The position numbers and the translations under genes are program-made. The notes beneath the pieces are model-generated. The model was given only the letters and a program-made list of their open reading frames with translations. It was not told the DNA's origin and ran no database searches. From NCBI RefSeq assembly GCF_000023025.1, contig NC_012997.1, positions 2,167,125 through 2,231,124 on the forward strand: a DNA stretch of 64,000 nt, read 5' to 3'. Source of the stretch: Teredinibacter turnerae T7901. GTDB taxonomy: Bacteria > Pseudomonadota > Gammaproteobacteria > Pseudomonadales > Cellvibrionaceae. This document shows, one piece after another, positions 17,948 through 26,377 of the stretch (its first letter is position 1; each line of letters opens with the position of its first letter).

Positions 17948-18844
17948 TTAATCTTTTGATGTACGTGGGTCGAAAGCATCGCGCAGGCCATCGCCCAGAA
18001 AATTCAATGCAAATAGGGTGATTGAGAGAAACAAGCTCGGATAAATCAGCAGCCAGGGGTACTCTTCAATGGTTTCAACTCCGTAAGAAATCAGTGAACC
18101 CCAAGAGCTCTGAGGTGGCTGAATTCCCAGGCCGAGGAAGCTGAGAAACGACTCCAACAGAATGACGCCAGGAATGGTTAATGTGGTGTACACGATGACG
18201 GGACCGAGAATGTTCGGTATTAAGTGACGGGTCATAATTTGCCAGCGGCTTAAACCCATCGAAACGGCAGCTTCCACAAATTCCTGATGCTTTAACGCCA
18301 TGACCTGGCCGCGAACGATACGCGCCATTGTCAGCCACTCCACCGCGCCTATTGCCAGAAATAGCAGGAAAATACTGCGGCCAAAGATGACAGTTAACAG
18401 GATAATAAAAATAGTGAAGGGTAGGGCGTAGAGTACATCGACGATTCGCATCATCCAGGAGTCGACCTTTCCGCCGGAATAACCGGCGATAGTGCCCCAG
18501 AGTACGCCAATCAGCAGTGCAACAGCAGTGGCAATAAAGCCGACCATCAGCGAGATTCGGCTGCCGTATAAAATGCGGGTTAGCTGGTCCCGACCGAAAA
18601 TATCGGTCCCCATCCAGTGTTCAGCGGAAGGTGGTGTTGCTCCCAGATCTAGATTTTGCGCCTCGTAGGAGTAAGGTGCTATCCATGGCGTGAGTATGGC
18701 GAGCGAAATAATAATAATCAAAAAGATCATTCCGGCCATAGCTAACTTATTTCGCTTTAAGCGTACGAATGCATCCTGCGAAAGAGAGCGGCCAGCTTCG
18801 TACGATTCAAGGTCGTTCGTTTCAGAAGAAGATTTAAATATCAT
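17948..18844 (-). CDS. Peptide ABC transporter permease (OppC/DppC type)
   Basis: 298 aa. Cytoplasmic N-terminal segment (1-30), then six predicted membrane helices. The EAA loop that docks on the ATPase is present ('EAAVSMGLSRWQIMTRHLIPN', about 190-210), and the periplasmic 'HWMGTDIFGRDQLTR' phrase before helix 2 is typical of the OppC family. It follows the OppB-type gene by four bases and precedes the ATPase by five, so the three form a tight operon. Confidence 0.94.
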   Translation of the reverse strand: MIFKSSSETNDLESYEAGRSLSQDAFVRLKRNKLAMAGMIFLIIIISLAILTPWIAPYSYEAQNLDLGATPPSAEHWMGTDIFGRDQLTRILYGSRISLMVGFIATAVALLIGVLWGTIAGYSGGKVDSWMMRIVDVLYALPFTIFIILLTVIFGRSIFLLFLAIGAVEWLTMARIVRGQVMALKHQEFVEAAVSMGLSRWQIMTRHLIPNILGPVIVYTTLTIPGVILLESFLSFLGLGIQPPQSSWGSLISYGVETIEEYPWLLIYPSLFLSITLFALNFLGDGLRDAFDPRTSKD

Positions 18845-18848
18845 GATG

Positions 18849-19778
18849 TTATTTGCCTAGAGATTGACGGAGCTTAGGATTCATCCAGGCTTGGAGAATA
18901 TCTGCGACGAAATTGAAAAAGATAATCAGGGACGCAAAGAAAATGGTTGTTCCCAATATCATGGTGTAATCACGGTTAAATGCAGCTTGTAGGTAGAAGC
19001 GGCCAAGACCGGGGATTTGGAATATGGTTTCAACCACGAACGAGCCAGACAATAACCCTGCCGCAGCGGGGCCGGCAAACGCCACAACAGGCATCAGTGC
19101 GCCGCGCAGTGCATGGTGAACCACCACGTTAAAGCGAGACACGCCTTTGGCGCGCGCGGTTCGAATATAGTCCTGCGACATAATTTCGAGCATGCCGCCG
19201 CGGGTTAAGCGTGCAACATAGGCAGCATAGGCCGCTCCCAAAGTGATGGAGGGAAGAATTTTATCGCCGGGCGATACGTCCCAGCCGGAGACGGGAAGCC
19301 ATTCGAATTGAATGCCGAAGAGCAAAATCATCAGCGGCCCCAACACAAACGATGGCAGGCAAATACCTATCATCGCCACCGACATAAAGCTGTAGTCTTG
19401 CCAGCTGTTTGGCTTAAGGGCGGCAAAGACACCGGAAATAATACCGAGAAAAGCTGCGAAACACAGCGCATAGAAGCCAAGCTCGATTGTCGTAGGCAAG
19501 CCCGTAGCGATCAGTTCGGTCACGGTGCGGCTGGGGTATTTATAAGAAGGGCCGAAATCGCCTTGAAGTAGATTCCAAACATAATTACCGAATTGCACCG
19601 GCATAGGGTCGTCGAGATGGTAGCGCTTATTCAGGTTTTCGAGAACCTGGGCGGGTACCGCCCGCTCAGCATCAAACGGCCCGCCTGGTGCGAGCCGCAC
19701 CAGGACAAAGGTCATAAGAACCACAAAAAACAACACAGGGATGGCGGTGAGTAACCGCAATAGAATGTATTTCAGCAC
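18849..19778 (-). CDS. Peptide ABC transporter permease (OppB/DppB type)
   Basis: 309 aa with six predicted membrane helices. The first is at residues 9-30, followed by the family 'RLAPGGPFDAER' phrase. The EAA loop 'RTARAKGVSRFNVVVHHALRG' lies around 205-225. It pairs with the OppC-type permease to form the channel. The start is GTG at 19778, two bases after the stop of the nearest substrate-binding gene. Confidence 0.94.
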   Translation of the reverse strand: MLKYILLRLLTAIPVLFFVVLMTFVLVRLAPGGPFDAERAVPAQVLENLNKRYHLDDPMPVQFGNYVWNLLQGDFGPSYKYPSRTVTELIATGLPTTIELGFYALCFAAFLGIISGVFAALKPNSWQDYSFMSVAMIGICLPSFVLGPLMILLFGIQFEWLPVSGWDVSPGDKILPSITLGAAYAAYVARLTRGGMLEIMSQDYIRTARAKGVSRFNVVVHHALRGALMPVVAFAGPAAAGLLSGSFVVETIFQIPGLGRFYLQAAFNRDYTMILGTTIFFASLIIFFNFVADILQAWMNPKLRQSLGK

Positions 19779-19780
19779 GG

Positions 19781-21409
19781 TTACTTGGCCTCATTTTCCA
19801 GGTAAACCGTTTTGTACGGATGACGTTGTAAGACATTACCGTACCAGTTTTTTACGTTCGGGCGCATCAGGTTGATGTCTGACATAAAGTAGAGCGGTGC
19901 GATAGGCATTTCGTCAGACAAAATTTTGTTTGCTTGCTCGTACAGTGCCCAACGCTTAGTGGAATCCAGCTCGTGCTGAGCTTCTTCAACCAGGGCGTCG
20001 TACTCCGCACTTTTCCAGCCAGTGTCGTTGTTGCCACCGTAAGAAAGCAGTAAGTCGTAAAAATTGCTGGGATCTAAATAATCTGCGATCCATGCTTTAC
20101 GCGATACATCATAGTCTTTGTTTTGCTGCGTATTCAGGTAGACCTTCCATTCCTGGTTGGTCAGGTTAGCCTGGATGTTCAGGTTGGTGCGCCACATTTG
20201 TTGAATCGCCAGCGCAATTTTGCGGTGGTTATCGTGGGTGTTATACAAAATATCAAAGGCAGGGAAACCTTCACCATTGGGGAAGCCGGCTTCGGCTAAA
20301 AGTGCTTTTGCTTTTTCGATATCGTAAGTGAAATAGCTTTTGGGTTGGTGGCCTTCGGGGTCGGGCGGAACAAAATGATAGGCCGGAACTTCGCCGCCTT
20401 TGGTTACTCGCTTAACCAGCGACTCGCGATCAATAGCGTAGGACAGGGCTTTGCGTACGCGAACGTCATCGAACGGCTTGCGGGTGGTATTAAAAATATA
20501 AAAATAGTTGGAATAACCCGGATCTTTGTGGATCAGCTCGGGCTCGTTCTGGTCATAGGTTGCAATTTTTTCGATTGCCATTTGCGGGGTAAATGTTAAA
20601 TGTACCTGCCCGCTTCGAAATGCGCGTTCTTCCACCTGCTGCTGACTAATTGGGTTGAAATGAATGCCCTTTAACTTGACAACGTCCGCGTCCCAATAGT
20701 ATTCATTTGGTACAACTTCGATATCTTTGTTCAGCTCCCAATGCTTCAGCTTGAACGCGTTGTTGCTTACCAGGTTCCCCGGCAATGTCCATTTAGACAC
20801 CCGTGCAGTCATGCCGCCAAACTTTTCGATAGTCGCCGGGTGTACCGGGTAATAGGTGTGGTGATCTAGAATTTGCAGGAAGTAGGGTGTTGGTGCAGTG
20901 AGTTTTACCTGCAGGGTTTTGTCATCCAGTGCTTTTACACCAACGGTAGAAAAGTCGGTTGTCTCACCTTGACCAAAAGCTTCAGCGCCTTCGATGAAAT
21001 ACATCATATATGCGTATTGGTTGGCGAGTTCAGGTGACATGGCTCGCTGCCAGGAATAGACAAAATCCTGAGCCGTAACCGGGTCGCCGTTGGACCAACG
21101 GCCTTCAGGCTGCATGTGGAAGGTGTAAGTCATTAAGTCGTCGGAAAGTTCCCAGCTCGCGGCTGCGCCTGGCTCGAGTTCCAGTGTTTGGGGGTTGAGT
21201 GCGGTTAGCCCTTCAAACATCGAACTAATAACGTGGAAATCTGGCGCACCTGTGGTGATGTGGGGGTCCAGAGCTTGCGGCTCATCGCCGTTAGCGATGT
21301 AAAGAATTTGATTCTGATTGCCGTATTCCACGTTGGTAAGCGATTTTTCGCTACATCCGGATAACGCGAGTACACCTGCTGCGAGGAGCAGGGCGAGTTG
21401 TTTGAACAT
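19781..21409 (-). CDS. Peptide ABC transporter substrate-binding lipoprotein (OppA family), copy 1
   Basis: 542 aa from ATG 21409, which begins a lipoprotein signal (MFKQLALLLAAGV, lipobox LSGC, Cys19). The frame is open to 21472 but that part overlaps the upstream gene and is not signal-like. OppA-type features: 'NGDEPQALDPH' near the mature N-terminus, 'YTFHMQPEGRWSNGDPVTAQDF', and 'FDDVRVRKALSYAIDRE'. It binds peptides in the periplasm and hands them to the permeases. It is closest in its opening phrase to copy 3 (both have 'IANGDEPQ.LDP'). Confidence 0.92.
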   Translation of the reverse strand: MFKQLALLLAAGVLALSGCSEKSLTNVEYGNQNQILYIANGDEPQALDPHITTGAPDFHVISSMFEGLTALNPQTLELEPGAAASWELSDDLMTYTFHMQPEGRWSNGDPVTAQDFVYSWQRAMSPELANQYAYMMYFIEGAEAFGQGETTDFSTVGVKALDDKTLQVKLTAPTPYFLQILDHHTYYPVHPATIEKFGGMTARVSKWTLPGNLVSNNAFKLKHWELNKDIEVVPNEYYWDADVVKLKGIHFNPISQQQVEERAFRSGQVHLTFTPQMAIEKIATYDQNEPELIHKDPGYSNYFYIFNTTRKPFDDVRVRKALSYAIDRESLVKRVTKGGEVPAYHFVPPDPEGHQPKSYFTYDIEKAKALLAEAGFPNGEGFPAFDILYNTHDNHRKIALAIQQMWRTNLNIQANLTNQEWKVYLNTQQNKDYDVSRKAWIADYLDPSNFYDLLLSYGGNNDTGWKSAEYDALVEEAQHELDSTKRWALYEQANKILSDEMPIAPLYFMSDINLMRPNVKNWYGNVLQRHPYKTVYLENEAK

Positions 21410-21413
21410 AGAG

Positions 21414-23054
21414 TTATTGCCTTTGTTTAGAAGGTTCGATGTAAATGGATTTGAAATCTGGGCGCTCAACACGGCTGAATGTCATACCGTGGACTTCGGG
21501 CGAAATCAAGTAACTGTAGGCGTAGTAATAGATCGGTATGACCGGCATTTGCTCGAGCAGTAGTTCTTCAGCTTGTGCCAGGAGCGCAAGCCGCGTTTCA
21601 TTATTCGTTTCTACTCGCGCCTGGGCAATTAACGCATCGTAATCGCTGTTGCTCCAGTTTGGCGTATTCATATCGTGGCCGGTGGCAAATACTGTCAACA
21701 TATCTGCTGGATCCGGGTAAGTGCTGGCAGCGGCATCGCGGCATACTTCATAATCATGCGAGTATCGCGTTGCCAAAAAGACTTTCCACTCCTGGTTTAC
21801 CAATTCAACATCAATATTCAATGTGTCTTTCCACATCTGCTGGATCGCGATAGCCACCTTGCGATGATTTTCGTTAGTGTTATACGAAATTGTAATTGGA
21901 GGGAAGTTTTCGCCGTTCGGATATCCCGCTTTAGCAAGATACTCCCGTGCTTTATCCGGGTTGAACGACAATGCACTGCTAGGGTGATAGCTATCATCTA
22001 TTGGCGACACAGTATACGCGGGCTTTTGGCCTGCTTTAGTAATACGTTGAACGATCATGTCTCGGTCGACAGCAAAAGCCAGCGCACGGCGCACGTTCAG
22101 ATTGTCAAACGGTGGCTTTCGGGTATTGATCGAATAATAGTAAGTTGCGTAGCCGGGTTGGATTACCAGCTTCTCTGGCGCATCTTGTTTATACGTCGCA
22201 ATCTTTTCAGCAGGAATTGTGCCACCGTAATCGAAGTCCAGTTGGTTGGAGCGGAACATTCGCTCAGTTGTCGCTTGACTATCGGCGGGGATAAAAATGA
22301 TTTTGTCGAGCTTAACGTTTTCAGCATCCCAGTAGTGTGGGTTTTTTACTGCCACTATGGATTTGTTGAGCTCCCACTGGGTGAGAATAAAAGGGCCGTT
22401 GCTTACCAGGTGTGGGGGCTGGGTCCATTCACTCACCGGGTCGTCAAATGCGGTGTAATAGGTTACCGCGGCTTCTTGGACAGGTACTGTGCTGTCCTGC
22501 GCCATACGCTTGAGAAAAAGTGGGTCTGGCTCTTTCAGGGTAAACTCAACCACGTCCGGGGCTGTCGCTTTCACACCAACCGTGCTGAAGTCACGGACCT
22601 TGCCTTTATGGTAGGCCTCTGCGCCGCTAATCGCGTAGTACTCTTGCGCATAGGGCGCAGCGATTCCCGGCGCCAGGATGCGTCGCCATGTGAACACAAA
22701 ATCTTTGGCGGTTACAGGCGTACCATCAGACCACTTGGCGTTTTTTCGCAGCTCGAATCGATAGTGCAGGCCGTTGTCAGAGACCGCCCATTTGGTCGCG
22801 ACACCAGGCTCTGGCTGCTCGGTAACAGTGTTTAATACCAGCAGAGGCTCGAAAAGCGCAGCTGTAATTTTCATGGCTGGCACACCTGTGATCAGGTGAG
22901 GATCGAGCGATTGCGGCGAGGCGCCTATAGCGACACGAAGAGTTTGTGTGGGGTTTGCATCCTGCGTTTCTGAGTTTTTACTACAACCGATGAGGCCGAG
23001 CAGTAGTGCCATCAATGGCACCACAAATCGAGTTGGTTTGCGGAAAGCAGGCAT
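21414..23054 (-). CDS. Peptide ABC transporter substrate-binding lipoprotein (OppA family), copy 2
   Basis: 546 aa. Lipoprotein signal with lipobox LIGC (Cys24). Same architecture as its neighbours: 'GASPQSLDPH' at the mature N-terminus, 'FELRKNAKWSDGTPVTAKDF', and 'FDNLNVRRALAFAVDRD'. Its stop is four bases before the ATG of copy 1. It is clearly paralogous but diverged, so it probably binds a different peptide range. No obvious ribosome binding site precedes ATG 23054. Confidence 0.92.
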   Translation of the reverse strand: MPAFRKPTRFVVPLMALLLGLIGCSKNSETQDANPTQTLRVAIGASPQSLDPHLITGVPAMKITAALFEPLLVLNTVTEQPEPGVATKWAVSDNGLHYRFELRKNAKWSDGTPVTAKDFVFTWRRILAPGIAAPYAQEYYAISGAEAYHKGKVRDFSTVGVKATAPDVVEFTLKEPDPLFLKRMAQDSTVPVQEAAVTYYTAFDDPVSEWTQPPHLVSNGPFILTQWELNKSIVAVKNPHYWDAENVKLDKIIFIPADSQATTERMFRSNQLDFDYGGTIPAEKIATYKQDAPEKLVIQPGYATYYYSINTRKPPFDNLNVRRALAFAVDRDMIVQRITKAGQKPAYTVSPIDDSYHPSSALSFNPDKAREYLAKAGYPNGENFPPITISYNTNENHRKVAIAIQQMWKDTLNIDVELVNQEWKVFLATRYSHDYEVCRDAAASTYPDPADMLTVFATGHDMNTPNWSNSDYDALIAQARVETNNETRLALLAQAEELLLEQMPVIPIYYYAYSYLISPEVHGMTFSRVERPDFKSIYIEPSKQRQ

Positions 23055-23179
23055 AGGGTAACGCTATAAAAGGAGGTTGTTATTAGTATCTATTGAATAT
23101 GATCAAACGGTGCATTGTAAACCACATTTACGCATACATCACCTGTGCCACTTTGATGTGCATCTTTATATGGCATTTT

Positions 23180-24826
23180 TTAGTGGTGTTTGTCCTGCAA
23201 ATAAACATATTTGTATGGATGGCGATGCATTGGGTTTGGTGTCCAATTTTGTACGCTCTCGTGCACCAAGTTGTTGTCCGTTGAATGAAAAAGCGGAATG
23301 ACCGGCATCTCTTTACGCAAAATTTTTGCTGCCTGACGGAAAATTTCTTGTGCATCAGCGCTAGATACAGCGACGATTCCGCTCTCAATTAGTGCGTCAT
23401 ATTCTTTGATGCCCCAATACGAGTCGTTGTAAGCGCTTTCGGTAGTCAGTGTCGCCAGAAAGCTAGTAGGGTGCTGATAGTCGGCAATCCAGCCCGCACG
23501 CGAAATACTAAACATTTTGTTGTTCTGTGCGTCAATAAACGTTTTCCATTCCTGGTTAACCAGTTTGGTCCTAATATTCAGTTGCATCTTCCACATTTGC
23601 TGAATCGCGATCGCCACTTTTCGGTGCAGCTCACCATTGTTATACAGAAGTTCGATTTGAGGGAAGTCTGCTCCGTCAGGATAACCTGCTTCCGCAAGCA
23701 GTTTACGCGCTTGTTGAGGGTCGAATAGGGTGTCACTGGGAACAGGAAAATAGGTTTTGTCAGGAGGAAGTAAATCCCGCGCCGGAATCTCTCCGCCCTT
23801 CGTGACCTTGCTGACCAAGAGCTCGCGATCAATGGCCAGTGCAAGAGCGCGTCTCACGTTGACTTGGTCAAACGGAGGGGTTCGTGTATTGAATATGTAG
23901 TAGTAAGACGCGTAGTTCTGGCTCTGGTACAACACATCGGGTCGTTTCTTTCGGTATTCCGCGATTTTTTCAATCGCCATTTGAGATGTGTACGTCAGGT
24001 GGACTTGCCCCGTACGAAAGGCGCGCTCCTCTGCAAGCTGATTTTCTATTGGAATAAATTCGATCCCTTCGAGCAGAACGTGGTCTCTATCCCAATAGTG
24101 GGCGTTTTTTTCCAGAGCAACGCGTTGGTTGAGTTCCCATGCGTTTAGTTTGAAAGGGCCGTTGCCCACCATCGTTCCGGGGCGCGTCCATGGCTGGCAC
24201 TGTTGGGCAGCGGCGTTTTCACACAGATCTACGAGATGGCGGGGCACGGGCGCAAAAACCGGGTGAGCTAAGGTTTCCAGGAAATAGGGCGTGCGTTGGC
24301 GAAGTGTGATAGTTATTTCGCGGCCTTCACTGGTAACGCCGAGTTGGGATGCGCCTTCGTCTCCACTACTGTAACTTGCGTATTTTTCTGCGCCGACAAT
24401 AGGGTAGAACAATGCCACATTAGGTGACGGCGAGCTTGGGTTCAGCGCCCTGTGCCAAGCGTAAATAAAATCCTCTGCTTTGATGGGGGTACCGTCTGAC
24501 CAGGCCAGGTTGTCGCGTAAAACAAACCGGTATTGGAGTCCATCTTCGGAAACCTCCCAACGTTCCGCGCATCCGGGAATAGGCTCCAGGGTGGTGCCAT
24601 CCAGCTCCACCAGGCTTTCAAATAAGGCGCGGACGATATTGAGATCATTGCTGCCAATCGCGAACTTCGGGTCCAGGGTTTGTGGTTCATCGCCATTGGC
24701 GATAAGCAATACCTGGTGCTCTATCCCCCATTGCACCGGCGTTTGGTGGCCTTTTCCACAACTGACTAACACCGCGGAGGCCAGCCCCAGCAGGTAAAAT
24801 ATCCACCATTTGGCTTTTAAATCCAC
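23180..24826 (-). CDS. Peptide ABC transporter substrate-binding lipoprotein (OppA family), copy 3
   Basis: 548 aa, first gene of the operon. Lipoprotein signal with lipobox VSC (Cys23). 'NGDEPQTLDPK', 'FVLRDNLAWSDGTPIKAEDF' and 'FDQVNVRRALALAIDRE' mark it as OppA family. The start is GTG at 24826 with a poor ribosome binding site, so it is provisional. It is separated from copy 2 by 125 bases, the only sizeable gap in the operon, which could hold an internal promoter or a processing site. Confidence 0.91.
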   Translation of the reverse strand: MDLKAKWWIFYLLGLASAVLVSCGKGHQTPVQWGIEHQVLLIANGDEPQTLDPKFAIGSNDLNIVRALFESLVELDGTTLEPIPGCAERWEVSEDGLQYRFVLRDNLAWSDGTPIKAEDFIYAWHRALNPSSPSPNVALFYPIVGAEKYASYSSGDEGASQLGVTSEGREITITLRQRTPYFLETLAHPVFAPVPRHLVDLCENAAAQQCQPWTRPGTMVGNGPFKLNAWELNQRVALEKNAHYWDRDHVLLEGIEFIPIENQLAEERAFRTGQVHLTYTSQMAIEKIAEYRKKRPDVLYQSQNYASYYYIFNTRTPPFDQVNVRRALALAIDRELLVSKVTKGGEIPARDLLPPDKTYFPVPSDTLFDPQQARKLLAEAGYPDGADFPQIELLYNNGELHRKVAIAIQQMWKMQLNIRTKLVNQEWKTFIDAQNNKMFSISRAGWIADYQHPTSFLATLTTESAYNDSYWGIKEYDALIESGIVAVSSADAQEIFRQAAKILRKEMPVIPLFHSTDNNLVHESVQNWTPNPMHRHPYKYVYLQDKHH

Positions 24827-24898
24827 GTTGTGTTCAACTCAAAGTTTCTAAGCGACTAGACTCATAACGAATGAAAGTCATATGCGAGCAGGTACACG

Positions 24899-26326
24899 AT
24901 GACAAAAGGGTTAAGGGCTTGGACCAATAAATTACGCAAGCAAGAGATGCCTGTCCCAAGCGACGTCATTGTTGAGCTTAACACGATTACCGGGGATGAC
25001 GACGCTGATGTCAACCAGCTTGCCGAAGTGATCTTGCGAGACCCAAATCTAACATCTCAGGTTTTGCGAATCGCCAATAGCGTTTTGTATAACTATTCGA
25101 ACACCCCGATTAATACGGTAAGCCGTGCCATAGTACTCATCGGCCTGAAAGGGGTTCGCGCGATCTGTATTTCGCTGCTCGTGCTTGAGTCGTTGATTGG
25201 CGAAAGACCGCGTGCACGAGTGCTGGAATTGATCGCCCGCGCGTTTCATGCGGCGACTCAAGCGCGCGCACTTGCCAGAGCGGTAGAGGACCGGGGCGCC
25301 GAGGAAGCATTCATCGCCGGTTTACTGTTTAACCTGGGAGAGATGGCGTTCTGGGCGTGTGAGGATGTGCCATTGGATCACCCGGGTTTACTCAGTAGTA
25401 ACCAGCGGGAGCGGCGCGATGCGATGGAAGAAGTTCTGGGCACATCCTTTAAAGCCATTACACGCGAGCTAGCTGTGCACTGGAAACTAGGAAATACCCT
25501 GGAAGCCGCGCTCTACCCAACTGGGGAGATGTCGACCCGGGTGCAAGCGGTGATCATCGGTGAGCGTATTAGCCGCGCTGCAGACTTCGGTTGGCGCAGC
25601 CCGCAAATGAAAAAAGTATTGCGCGAGGTTATGTCGTTCACTTCGAAAGACGCGACGCAAGCGCTGATGATGGTGAAGCAGGCGGCGGACTACGCAGCGG
25701 AAGTGGCGCTCAACTATGGCGTTGCGGAAGCTTGCTCTCTTATTCCTTCTTCAACGGGCAAGCCCAAGCCCCGGGTGACGGTTAAGAGCGATGTTTTGCG
25801 TGGCGATCCAGCGGTGCAGCTCAATATCTTGCGGGAGCTCTCAGCGGCGGCATCGGAGCGAATTGACGTAAATACCTTGTTTCAGATGGTATTGGAAGGG
25901 ATGCATCGCGGCATCGGCCTGGAACGTGTCGTTTTCGCTTTCATTGATCAGCACAAACTCAAAGGCCGGTATGTACTGGGCAAAGGCACAGATCAGTGGC
26001 GTAACAACTTTTTAATGGATATTGGGCCGCTGTGCGATAATTTGTTCGCCCGCGCAGTGAGTACAGGGGGTTGTCATTGGTGTACCAAGTCTGAGATCGC
26101 TGCAAACAGCCAACTCTACGATATAGAAATGAGTCGTGTGATTGGCAAGTTTCCATCGTTTATTGCGGTGATCCAGCTAGATACGCGTAAAATAGGTGTT
26201 TTCTATGCGGATCGCTGGAATTTCGGCGGAGAACTATCTGAAGATCAGTTTGAAAGTTTCAAGCACTTCGCGACCCAAACTCAGGTGTGTCTAGGCCTGT
26301 TTCGACAGGGCGGAGCGGGTCGGTAG
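24899..26326 (+). CDS. HDOD-domain signalling protein with C-terminal GAF-like domain
   Basis: 475 aa, cytoplasmic. Residues about 15-215 form an HDOD domain ('MPVPSDVIVELNTI', 'ILRDPNLTSQVLRIANS', 'AIVLIGLKGVRAI'), a catalytically inactive relative of HD phosphodiesterases used in signalling. Residues about 315-460 look like a GAF sensor ('GMHRGIGLERVVFAFID'). This layout is known in gammaproteobacteria but the function of most members is unknown. AGG lies seven bases before ATG 24899. Divergent from the peptide transporter operon. Confidence 0.88.
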   Translation: MTKGLRAWTNKLRKQEMPVPSDVIVELNTITGDDDADVNQLAEVILRDPNLTSQVLRIANSVLYNYSNTPINTVSRAIVLIGLKGVRAICISLLVLESLIGERPRARVLELIARAFHAATQARALARAVEDRGAEEAFIAGLLFNLGEMAFWACEDVPLDHPGLLSSNQRERRDAMEEVLGTSFKAITRELAVHWKLGNTLEAALYPTGEMSTRVQAVIIGERISRAADFGWRSPQMKKVLREVMSFTSKDATQALMMVKQAADYAAEVALNYGVAEACSLIPSSTGKPKPRVTVKSDVLRGDPAVQLNILRELSAAASERIDVNTLFQMVLEGMHRGIGLERVVFAFIDQHKLKGRYVLGKGTDQWRNNFLMDIGPLCDNLFARAVSTGGCHWCTKSEIAANSQLYDIEMSRVIGKFPSFIAVIQLDTRKIGVFYADRWNFGGELSEDQFESFKHFATQTQVCLGLFRQGGAGR

Positions 26327-26377
26327 CTGTCAGATCTGGCTGGCACTGCAAGCCCAGCTGGGTCTTAACTGGGAGGA

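Noticed and set aside
21675-22835. 386 aa plus-strand frame
   Set aside because: Lies entirely antisense to the second substrate-binding gene, whose lipobox and OppA motifs are unmistakable; the plus frame is a shadow.
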